From positions 1 through 5,601 of the forward strand of contig JANLUX010000121.1 in the NCBI GenBank assembly GCA_031363705.1: a stretch of 5,601 nt of DNA, written 5' to 3'. Of the stretch, positions 1 to 5,234 are shown piece after piece. The position numbers and the translations under genes are program-made. How positions within the stretch are numbered: position 1 is the stretch's first letter; the number at the start of each line of letters is the position of its first letter. Below the pieces are notes generated by a model. It did no database searches, was not told the origin of the DNA, and worked only from the letters and a program-made list of their open reading frames with translations. This stretch comes from JANLUX01 sp031363705 (GTDB taxonomy: Bacteria; Bacteroidota; Bacteroidia; AKYH767-A; OLB10).

Positions 1-1536
1 ATGAATTATCCGGCCTGTCAGGTCAAGAATTTTTATTTCCTCCACATTCATTTTGTTTTTATCCTGTTGAACGTATAAATTTTCTTTAAAAGGATTAGGA
101 TAAACACGCAGTGAACTGACTTGGTTTTCACTTAAAGTAACTACATTAGGTGGAAATGTAACTACATAAATATGAGGAGGTTGAGGATTAACACTGAAAG
201 CATTTTCTAACACATAAATTTTGTTATCATCTCTTACTCCGTCCACCGGATGCCTGAAGTTATGGACAATTCTATTTACTGTTGCCTGGTACACACCGCC
301 AACTTTTGATAAATGCAGATGCAGAAGGTCTTCACTGGGATCCACAAAAGGTCCCATGCCTGTGCCTACAGTTCCGGTAGAATCACCGCCTTTAGTGTAG
401 CTTAACATAAATGCATCACCAGTATAGTTAGCACCAAAGTCATTATCATTATCAAACACCAGACCCAGCGGTGAACGGTGAGCAGTGAAAGTATGAAAGT
501 CAATGCCTCCATCACTGGCATCCAACACAGAACCCGTTGCCGGATCGCGTAACTTATCAGCATCCGGACCTAAATTCTGAACGCCTGCATCAAAGGTAAT
601 TCCCGGTGGAGGGAGTGGAAAAGCGGAGTCGTTATAAAATTTACCATTGTTCCAAGCAAGTGAATTATGATTGATCATTAAATCGGTTGAAGGATCATAA
701 CCCGGAAATTGCATAGGATTTGGTTCATCTCCCATCACCCAAGGGAAACCGTAATGATGACCTTGTTGCACCCAGTTCAGTTCTTCATTGTGATCACGGT
801 CACCTGAATTTTCAGTTGCAAAAAGGTCTCCATTGGCTGCATAAGCCATGTCAAAGAAATTGCGAACTCCGGATGCATACAGATAACCCTGGTTAATCAA
901 TGCTGCTGAGTCATTCGGAATAATTGAATCTTTATAAGCAGTTGGAATGACGAGCAATTTAGCGGTTATAGGTTCATCACGCATACCGGGAAACATACCG
1001 TTCCTGGTACTTAATTCTCCATGATCTGTTCGAGTACCGCTGCAAACAATCAAAGTATCTCCTGCAGGATTAATAACTAAGCCACTGAAGCGATGATCAA
1101 ACATTCCGGCCTGGGCATAAGGTGCGCTTATAGCAACGGTATCCCATAATCTTGTTCCATTGGGCTGTAACCTACCACGAGCGATTATTCCCTGCGATGT
1201 TGGTTGTGATATGTTAAGATTACCTGCTAAATAAAAAGTACTGTCGTGAATAACAAATCCCTGAACATAATGCACTCCATGATCGGCTACAGTATATACC
1301 AAAGTATCGTAAGCCGGAAAACCTGTGGGCTGGTAAATACGATAAATCTCACCACTGGTTGTATTATAAAACAAATCTGTTGTAATGGGATCTTTGCAGA
1401 TACGCACTGCTTTTAAATGTGCATCCGTCAGTAATGTAACCTGTACATCGCTTACTAAAGAGGAAGGGATTTGGCAAAATGACTCTGTTGATGGAATAAT
1501 TAATACCAACAGGCAAACGGCAAGAATATTTTTCAT
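1..1536 (-). CDS. Secreted glucose/sorbosone dehydrogenase-like beta-propeller protein with T9SS sorting domain (3' end cut by window)
   Basis: The minus frame is open for all 512 codons from an ATG at 1534-1536 to the window edge, so the stop lies outside. Residues 1-21 form a signal peptide (MKN, then a hydrophobic run, ending ESFC); there is no good lipobox. Residues about 30-460 look like the soluble glucose/sorbosone dehydrogenase (GSDH/PQQ-type) propeller: H148 followed by SGLVINPAGDTLIVCSG, then ASGVRNFFDMAYAANGDLFA (222-240), TENSGDRDHNEELNWVQQG (241-259) with HYGFPW, HRSPLGLVFD (353-362) with GDAFMLSY, and FRHPVDGVRDDNKIYVLE (427-444). A T9SS type A sorting domain begins near 478 (VYPNPFKENLYV ... 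IKILDLTGRII) and its last few dozen residues are missing. By family knowledge it is exported by Sec, crosses the outer membrane through T9SS and is released or anchored; the sugar or alcohol substrate and PQQ use are not provable here. A possible promoter lies at 1585-1592. It is transcribed apart from the upstream four-helix-bundle gene, with 221 bp between them. Confidence 0.85.
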   Translation of the reverse strand, partial: MKNILAVCLLVLIIPSTESFCQIPSSLVSDVQVTLLTDAHLKAVRICKDPITTDLFYNTTSGEIYRIYQPTGFPAYDTLVYTVADHGVHYVQGFVIHDSTFYLAGNLNISQPTSQGIIARGRLQPNGTRLWDTVAISAPYAQAGMFDHRFSGLVINPAGDTLIVCSGTRTDHGELSTRNGMFPGMRDEPITAKLLVIPTAYKDSIIPNDSAALINQGYLYASGVRNFFDMAYAANGDLFATENSGDRDHNEELNWVQQGHHYGFPWVMGDEPNPMQFPGYDPSTDLMINHNSLAWNNGKFYNDSAFPLPPPGITFDAGVQNLGPDADKLRDPATGSVLDASDGGIDFHTFTAHRSPLGLVFDNDNDFGANYTGDAFMLSYTKGGDSTGTVGTGMGPFVDPSEDLLHLHLSKVGGVYQATVNRIVHNFRHPVDGVRDDNKIYVLENAFSVNPQPPHIYVVTFPPNVVTLSENQVSSLRVYPNPFKENLYVQQDKNKMNVEEIKILDLTGRIIH

Positions 1537-1584
1537 GAGAATAGATTTAGGAGGGCTGAAAGTAATCTTATTAAATCAGCTTAT

Positions 1585-1592
1585 CAAAATTA
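1585..1592 (-). promoter_or_regulatory. Candidate Bacteroidota -7 box (TAATTTTG) for the secreted propeller gene
   Basis: Read on the minus strand, TAATTTTG fits the Bacteroidota sigma consensus TAnnTTTG exactly and would place the transcript start about 40 nt before the ATG at 1536. I see no convincing TTG -33 box at the usual spacing, so this is a weak call in AT-rich DNA. Confidence 0.3.
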
Positions 1593-1664
1593 TTTGGTGA
1601 AATGAATGAACCTTAAAAATAATTTTTGTGCAAATCTGGATAATACGGCTAGCCATTTTGTTGC

Positions 1665-1781
1665 TACTCAGCAGTAAAATTAGGTAATAGATACATGTTC
1701 AGTGCTAATTTTCAGTTATTGGTTTTTTGTTATTGGTTATGGTTATATAGTTTTCGGTTATGGTTGCATTGGTTTTTGGTT
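1665..1781. repeat. Left flank of four-helix-bundle cassette: TTATTGGTT/GGTTATGGTT low-complexity repeat plus outer inverted-repeat block
   Basis: From about 1709 to 1781 the plus strand is built of degenerate units such as CAGTTATTGGTT, GTTATTGGTTATGGTT, CGGTTATGGTT and TTGGTTTTTGGTT. Two blocks are exact inverted matches to the other side of the gene: TACTCAGCAG (1665-1674, against 2237-2246) and AGTTATTGGTT (1714-1724, against 2216-2226). The repeat runs into the gene and encodes its last eight residues. The spacing between the blocks differs on the two sides (39 against 10 nt), so the ends are related but diverged. Confidence 0.65.
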
Positions 1782-2147
1782 CTGCAAATCATTTAATTTA
1801 AGAAAGCGGATGTAGGCATTTGTTCCTTTAAGAAGAGAGGTATATTGTCCTGCAATTTCATTAGCAATATCATCTGAAATAAATTTTTTGCGCGCTGATT
1901 TCAGAATATTTCTTTTGGTTTCTTCTGCTTCTCCTTTAGATATAGTAAGAAATCTCTCTTTTTCTTTAATTGATTTTTTGTGATAGCTTTCTGCTATATT
2001 ATTAGACGCTGATGCGGAAGAACGCCTTAATTGATCAACACTCCTGAAAATTTCATCTTTTGGAAACTTCTTTGTGATCTCGTGAACTTTAATTTCAAGG
2101 TCTTCTGCTAATTTATAAATCCAAAGATTATCTAACCCGGTTGCCAT
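1758..2147 (-). CDS. Four-helix-bundle protein, S23 ribosomal / 23S rRNA intervening-sequence family
   Basis: This is a complete 129-residue protein of the four-helix-bundle family (TIGR02436/PF05635 type) first found in intervening sequences of bacterial 23S rRNA genes and related to the Avd accessory protein of diversity-generating retroelements. The visible signature is LDNLWIYKLAEDL (5-17), the turn TKKFPKDE (25-32), the hallmark DQLRRSSASASNNIAESY (38-55), and FLTISKGEAEETKR (66-79). The protein is helical throughout with no signal peptide or membrane segment, and of usual length. Its biochemical role is unknown; the family is thought to form oligomers that bind nucleic acid. Here it is not inside an rRNA gene. 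It sits alone between complementary low-complexity repeats, and its last residues (QNQKPMQP) are translated repeat. The ATG at 2147 puts the start at the usual place before the first helix. No TAnnTTTG box lies just upstream. Confidence 0.85.
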   Translation of the reverse strand: MATGLDNLWIYKLAEDLEIKVHEITKKFPKDEIFRSVDQLRRSSASASNNIAESYHKKSIKEKERFLTISKGEAEETKRNILKSARKKFISDDIANEIAGQYTSLLKGTNAYIRFLKLNDLQNQKPMQP

Positions 2148-2162
2148 AATTTACGATGACTA

Positions 2163-2246
2163 AATAACTGTAAAACTAAAACTGAAAACTGAAAAACTGA
2201 AACTACAAACCAATAAACCAATAACTAAAATAAATGCTGCTGAGTA
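2163..2246. repeat. Right flank of four-helix-bundle cassette: AACTGAAA / AACCAATAA low-complexity repeat plus outer inverted-repeat block
   Basis: The region consists of units such as AAAACTAAAACTG, AAAACTG, AAAAACTG and AAACTAC, then CAAACCAATAAACCAATAACT, and ends with CTGCTGAGTA. It is the reverse complement in style, and in two exact blocks in sequence, of the left flank at 1665-1781, so the enclosed gene lies in an imperfect inverted repeat. It occupies most of the 110-bp spacer before the NlpC/P60 gene's stop codon. Confidence 0.65.
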
Positions 2247-2257
2247 CTAAAACCATT

Positions 2258-3028
2258 TTAAATCATTCTTTTAATAAGACGCAGGTTGTGCGTATATTTT
2301 CTTGTTTGATTATTAAAAATCCCATGATGGTCAATGGTATCAACACGAACGCTACCTGAGGCGTGTATAATTTTATTCTTACCGGAAATAATTCCAACGT
2401 GGGTAATGTTTCCTTCTTCATTATCAAAAAATGCAAGATCGCCTGCCTGTGCTTCATCCAGCAAATGCACAGTTCCTCCCTGTTCTGCCTGCATCCATGC
2501 ATCACGTTTGATATAAATGCCGCACATTTTAAAAGCCATTTGAGTGAGTCCTGAACAATCAATACCAAAAGGAGACCTGCCACCCCAGAGGTAAGGCGCA
2601 TTCAGGTACATGTATGCATTCTCAATAATGGTTTTTGTTCCGCCAGATAAATCAGGCAAGTGTGCATTGCCATCAAACACATAACTATTGGAACCAATCC
2701 GGCAGGTGTTACCCCAATACCAGGGTAAAGTGCTGCCAAGCAGGATGGAATAAATACTGTTTTGATTGATGAGAATCTGAACAAGATCGTAAGTGAGGAA
2801 TGGCTTGCCGCGTTTCAGCTCACTGTATTCAGGAAGTGTTAAAGGTGTTTGCTGCGACTGATGGATCCAGCCTTCGTAATTATCATGGGCTGAACGGATA
2901 TTGAGCCACTCACCATTTTGTTCAATCTGTTCAAAGCATTCACCAAATAATAATTGGTTAACAAGCTCGCTGCGATGAGCGGGTTCTTTTCGCATGGGTA
3001 CTAAGCTGAGATGACAGATACCGGGCAT
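2258..3028 (-). CDS. Cytoplasmic SH3-domain NlpC/P60 (C40) cysteine peptidase, probable muropeptide-recycling endopeptidase
   Basis: The 256-residue protein has an N-terminal bacterial SH3-like region (about 1-60: GICHLSLVPMRKEPAHRSELVNQLLFGE, with WLNIRSAHDNYEGWI at 41-55), a linker/second SH3-like region, and an NlpC/P60 catalytic domain from about 130. Catalytic residues are visible: Cys158 in GIDCSGLTQ after YLWGGRSPF, His210 in GNITHVGII following GDLAFFD, and His222 in KIIHASGSVRVD. Family members of this layout (YkfC-like gamma-D-glutamyl dipeptidyl-peptidases) cut between D-Glu and the diamino acid of peptidoglycan stem peptides. No signal peptide is present, which favours recycling of imported muropeptides over wall cleavage; that is inference. 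The first ATG is preferred over Met12 because the GICxLSxxPxR opening is part of the domain. It follows the thiolase by 91 bp with no obvious promoter of its own, so read-through is possible. Confidence 0.87.
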   Translation of the reverse strand: MPGICHLSLVPMRKEPAHRSELVNQLLFGECFEQIEQNGEWLNIRSAHDNYEGWIHQSQQTPLTLPEYSELKRGKPFLTYDLVQILINQNSIYSILLGSTLPWYWGNTCRIGSNSYVFDGNAHLPDLSGGTKTIIENAYMYLNAPYLWGGRSPFGIDCSGLTQMAFKMCGIYIKRDAWMQAEQGGTVHLLDEAQAGDLAFFDNEEGNITHVGIISGKNKIIHASGSVRVDTIDHHGIFNNQTRKYTHNLRLIKRMI

Positions 3029-3034
3029 GAAAGT

Positions 3035-3097
3035 GATTTGGGATTTATGGATTTGGGATTTGGGATTTCAATCTTTACATCTTAAATCCATATATCC
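3035..3097. repeat. GATTTGG tandem repeat with inverted copy in the thiolase-NlpC spacer
   Basis: From 3035 to 3068 there are four and a half units of GATTTGG (GATTTGG, GATTTATG, GATTTGG, GATTTGG, GATTT). At 3084-3097 AAATCCATATATCC is the reverse complement of 3041-3054 with one mismatch, so the transcript could fold a 14-bp stem around a 29-nt loop between the thiolase stop and the NlpC start. There is no U-run following the stem on the coding strand, so it is not called a terminator. The repeat ends 7 nt before the NlpC ATG and would form its leader. Confidence 0.6.
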
Positions 3098-3119
3098 ACA
3101 CATCCTTTATTCTTAATTA

Positions 3120-4298
3120 TTAATTCAATTTTATAATCATTGCACTCGCTCCTCCGCCACCGTTGCAGATGCCTGCACCGCCAATCTTTGCTTTGTTCTG
3201 CTTAAGCACGTTAATCAAAGTAACAATAATCCTTGCTCCTGAACAGCCCAATGGATGACCTAATGAAACAGCGCCTCCGTTTACGTTTACTTTAGAAGGA
3301 TCAAGACTCATTAATTTATTATTGGCTACTGCCACTGCTGAAAATGCTTCGTTGATTTCTATGTATTCCAGATCTTTTAAAGTTAAGCCTGCCTTCTCCA
3401 CTGCCCTCGGCAATGCTTTTGAAGGAGCAGTAGTAAAAAGTTCAGGCGCCTGTTGTGCATCAGCATAGCTAACAATGGTTGCAAGTGGTTTCAAGCCCAG
3501 TTCTTTTGCCTTTTCTGCACTCATCAACACTAATGCAGCTGCACCGTCATTTAATGTGCTTGCATTGGCAGCAGTAACAGTTCCATCTTTAACAAACACT
3601 GGTTTTAAGGTGGGCACTTTATTAAAATCAACTTTGCGGAATTCTTCGTCTTCACTCACTATCAGATCATCCTTACCACGCTGCGGAATATTTACAGGTA
3701 CAATCTCCTCTTTAAATGAACCTTTTGCATAAGCTGCCTGCGAACGTTTGTAAGATTCAATGGCATAAGCATCCTGCTCCTCACGGGTTATCTTGCAATC
3801 CGTTGCACATAGCTCAGCCGCATTACCCATGTGATAATCTTTATAAACATCCCACAAGCCATCTTTAACCAAGCCATCAATCATCTGCCCATGACCTAAG
3901 CGATAACCGTTACGCGCTTTATCAAGATAATAGGGAACAGCGCTCATGTTTTCCATTCCACCGGCAACCACTATATCGTTATCACCACACATGATGGATT
4001 GAGCACCAAACATAATTGCTTTCATACCTGAAGCGCATACTTTGTTTATTGTAGTGCTGGGAATATTATTGGGCAAACCCGCAAAAGTTGCAGCTTGTGT
4101 AGCGGGAGCCTGACCCACATTTGCCTGCAGCACATTTCCCATATATACTTCCTGCACCTGCTCCGGTTTTATCCCGGCACGCTTTACAGCTTCTTTGATT
4201 GCGATGGCTCCTAACTGGGTTGCTGATATAGATGACAATGCTCCGCCAAAGCTACCAATTGGTGTGCGCACTGCGGAGACTATTACTACTTCTTTCAT
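3120..4298 (-). CDS. Acetyl-CoA acetyltransferase (acetoacetyl-CoA thiolase), EC 2.3.1.9
   Basis: The complete 392-residue thiolase has all active-site elements at standard positions: nucleophile Cys88 (NKVCASGM), Asn316 in NEAF, His348 in GGAVSLGHPLGCSGARI, and the acid/base Cys378 in GICNGGGGASAM. The N-terminal VSAVRTPIGSFGGAL and the TVTAANASTLNDGAAALVLMS segment (240-260) are classic. The loop VKDGLWDVYKDYHMGNAAE (144-162) resembles mitochondrial ACAT1, which points to short-chain biosynthetic/ketolytic acetoacetyl-CoA thiolase (atoB/phaA/thlA type) rather than a long-chain fadA enzyme. It joins two acetyl-CoA to acetoacetyl-CoA or does the reverse, in the cytoplasm as a tetramer by family knowledge. 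No fad or phb genes lie in the window, so the pathway direction is open. A -7 box 5 nt before the ATG suggests a leaderless mRNA. Confidence 0.95.
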   Translation of the reverse strand: MKEVVIVSAVRTPIGSFGGALSSISATQLGAIAIKEAVKRAGIKPEQVQEVYMGNVLQANVGQAPATQAATFAGLPNNIPSTTINKVCASGMKAIMFGAQSIMCGDNDIVVAGGMENMSAVPYYLDKARNGYRLGHGQMIDGLVKDGLWDVYKDYHMGNAAELCATDCKITREEQDAYAIESYKRSQAAYAKGSFKEEIVPVNIPQRGKDDLIVSEDEEFRKVDFNKVPTLKPVFVKDGTVTAANASTLNDGAAALVLMSAEKAKELGLKPLATIVSYADAQQAPELFTTAPSKALPRAVEKAGLTLKDLEYIEINEAFSAVAVANNKLMSLDPSKVNVNGGAVSLGHPLGCSGARIIVTLINVLKQNKAKIGGAGICNGGGGASAMIIKLN

Positions 4299-4303
4299 GA
4301 GGG

Positions 4304-4311
4304 CAAAAATA
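4304..4311 (-). promoter_or_regulatory. Bacteroidota -7 box (TATTTTTG) directly before the thiolase start; probable leaderless transcript
   Basis: On the minus strand TATTTTTG matches TAnnTTTG exactly and is followed by CCCTC and then the ATG at 4298. With the usual 4-7 nt from box to start point, the mRNA would begin at or within a base or two of the ATG. No Shine-Dalgarno sequence is present, which agrees. The -33 box is not clear (a weak TTC about 20 nt upstream). Confidence 0.5.
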
Positions 4312-4378
4312 GTTTAAAGTTTGAGGGTTGAAGGTTTTACAGATAGAGGTTGGCTGGCGTAAGCAAATTCTCCCGCGC

Positions 4379-4531
4379 GTCATTCAGCAGGAAACTTGTC
4401 ATGTTTGAAACACATAAGCCTGATTACGCAGGATTAGTTGTTTGAATGTGTAAATACTTTTCTGTGTTAAATATACTTTTATCGTTATCAAGCTTTATTG
4501 CTACTATATGACAAGTTTCCTCCTGAATGAC
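4379..4531. mobile_element. MITE-like repeat element, copy A (153 bp, 24-bp terminal inverted repeats)
   Basis: The element begins GTCATTCAG and ends CTGAATGAC. Its first 24 bp (4379-4402) and the reverse complement of its last 24 bp (4508-4531) differ at one position; the shared core is AGGAAACTTGTCAT. A second copy lies at 4887-5039 in the same orientation, same length, with 11 substitutions and no gaps. Inside are a 6-bp stem (ACACAT 4410-4415 with ATGTGT 4446-4451) enclosing a CCTG/CAGG hairpin (4419-4422 with 4429-4432), and a GTTTGAA direct repeat (4403-4409 and 4440-4446). It has no coding capacity of its own. No clear target-site duplication is seen. The likely nature is a non-autonomous, trans-mobilised element or a structured repeat; the mobilising enzyme is not in the window. 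Confidence 0.75.
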
Positions 4532-4572
4532 GACACGGGGTACACTCTCCTGGTGAAGTCTTTACGGAGGTG

Positions 4573-4875
4573 CTATGTTTCATTTGATATTTTAATAAAA
4601 TTAATTTCAGGGTTTGTGCTTTTAATTAATTCCAGCTTCCTTTCTCTTGATAAATCTTTTATTTCCTTTTCTCTTTCTATTGCCATGCTGATGGAATCAT
4701 ATCATTCAAAATAAACTAATTGATAACAATAATATTTCCCTGCGAATGTTTTTTGATTTGACCTATTAATATAATGCTCCTGCAATCTGCGAAAGAGATC
4801 ATTCGTTACGCCTGTATAAAAAGTAGTTTTTCCGGGGTTGGTTGTGATGTAAACAAAAAAGTTTTGGTTCTTCAT
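4573..4875 (-). pseudogene. GIY-YIG endonuclease family gene interrupted by an in-frame TGA
   Basis: From an ATG at 4873-4875 one frame of 101 codons runs to TAG at 4573-4575, with a single TGA at codon 58 (4702-4704). Before it lie the GIY-YIG features: FFVYITTNPGKTTFYTGVTN (6-25) and DLFRRLQEHY (26-35) with the catalytic Arg29, then KTFAGKYYCYQLVYFE (42-57). After the stop the same frame continues SISMAIEREKEIKDL (61-75), holding the expected metal-binding Glu, and ERKLELIKSTNPEINFI. The alignment length is that of an intact YhbQ-like single-domain family member, so a point change to stop is the simplest reading; a sequencing error or read-through is not excluded. A product ending at 57 would lack the catalytic Glu. 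The gene lies 11 bp from repeat copy B and 41 bp from copy A, and I see no TAnnTTTG promoter for it. Confidence 0.8.
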
Positions 4876-4886
4876 ATTTCACTCGA

Positions 4887-5039
4887 GTCATTCAGTAGGA
4901 AACTTGTCATGTTTGAAACACATAAGCCTGATGACGCAGGATTAGTTGTTTGAATGTGTAAATATTTTTCTGTGTTAAATATACTTTTATCGTTAACAAA
5001 CTACTCTGCTATTATATGACAGGTTTCCTCCTGAATGAC
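4887..5039. mobile_element. MITE-like repeat element, copy B (153 bp)
   Basis: This is a direct second copy of the element at 4379-4531, identical at 142 of 153 positions. Its ends (4887-4910 against the reverse complement of 5016-5039) differ at two of 24 positions. Eight of the 11 differences from copy A fall in the right-hand quarter (copy A 4488-4514), while the inner stem sequences are unchanged and only the hairpin loop differs (ATGACG against ATTACG). The identity runs 3 bp past the right end (GAC in both). Its right end lies 5 bp from the stop codon of the T9SS-domain relic, and its left end just upstream of the GIY-YIG start. Confidence 0.75.
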
Positions 5040-5044
5040 GACTC

Positions 5045-5136
5045 TCACTCCTTCACCACTACCCTGCTTCCTTCTTTGTTTTTTATTTCAGCGATGTAAA
5101 TGCCGTAGAGAGCTGGCTGATGTTAAGCAGGGAATC
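5045..5136 (-). pseudogene. Relic of a T9SS C-terminal sorting domain, frameshifted
   Basis: On the minus strand the frame ending at TGA 5045-5047 reads YGIYIAEIKNKEGSRVVVKE, a typical last beta-strand pair of a type A T9SS sorting domain, but upstream it meets a stop at 5123-5125. In the next frame 5136-5110 reads DSLLNISQL, the expected preceding strand (compare the usual xLxISxLxxGIYxxxI). The two join if one base is missing near 5108-5109. The rest of the parent gene is not found: upstream lie two palindromes and then the end of rdgB. Interpretation as a leftover 3' end of a deleted secreted-protein gene is inference; the residues are too few for a family call. Confidence 0.6.
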
Positions 5137-5141
5137 GGTTT

Positions 5142-5176
5142 TAACCCTCCGAGGTTTTTAAAACCTCGGAGGGTTA
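5142..5176. repeat. 35-nt near-perfect palindrome (AACCCTCCGAGGTTTT type)
   Basis: The arms TAACCCTCCGAGGTTTT (5142-5158) and its exact complement (5160-5176) are 17 bp long around a single central base, giving a stable GC-rich hairpin on either strand. No T-run follows on either side, so a simple Rho-independent terminator is not supported, though it may still affect read-through downstream of rdgB. It resembles the short dispersed palindromes seen between Bacteroidota genes, from general knowledge. Confidence 0.8.
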
Positions 5177-5187
5177 TCGTGGAAGCT

Positions 5188-5222
5188 CAACTTTGTCAAA
5201 GTTTAAAACTTTGGGAAAGTTG
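5188..5222. repeat. Second 35-nt palindrome (CAACTTTGTCAAAGTTT type) 11 bp from the first
   Basis: The arms at 5188-5204 and 5206-5222 are 17 nt around one central base, with one G-G mismatch and one G-T pair. It has the same overall size and design as the neighbouring palindrome but an unrelated sequence. Its right end overlaps a perfect 10-bp palindrome, TGTCGCGACA (5221-5230). It lies 12 bp after the rdgB stop codon in the direction of transcription and could shield its mRNA 3' end. Confidence 0.75.
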
Positions 5223-5234
5223 TCGCGACACTAA

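Noticed and set aside
1385..1600. Plus-strand open frame of 71 codons
   Set aside because: It is antisense to the signal peptide and first part of the secreted propeller gene, with no recognisable features.
1665..2246. Diversity-generating retroelement (Avd-like protein present)
   Set aside because: There is no reverse transcriptase and no template/variable repeat pair in the window; the protein fits the stand-alone S23/IVS family equally well.
4508..4714. Plus-strand open frame of 68 codons starting in repeat copy A
   Set aside because: It is antisense to the second half of the GIY-YIG gene, whose minus-strand reading is clearly homologous to a known family.
4379..5039. CRISPR array or tandem-repeat array
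   Set aside because: There are only two copies, each 153 bp with terminal inverted repeats, and the gap holds a gene rather than a spacer; no cas genes are present.
4551..5058. TGGTGAAG (4551-4558) and CTTCACCA (5051-5058) as outer inverted ends of the composite
   Set aside because: Only 8 bp match, they sit at different distances from the repeat copies, and the second is part of the T9SS relic's coding sequence; chance is likely.
5142..5222. Rho-independent terminator of rdgB
   Set aside because: The hairpins are strong but no T-run follows either of them on the minus strand, so they are called repeats only.
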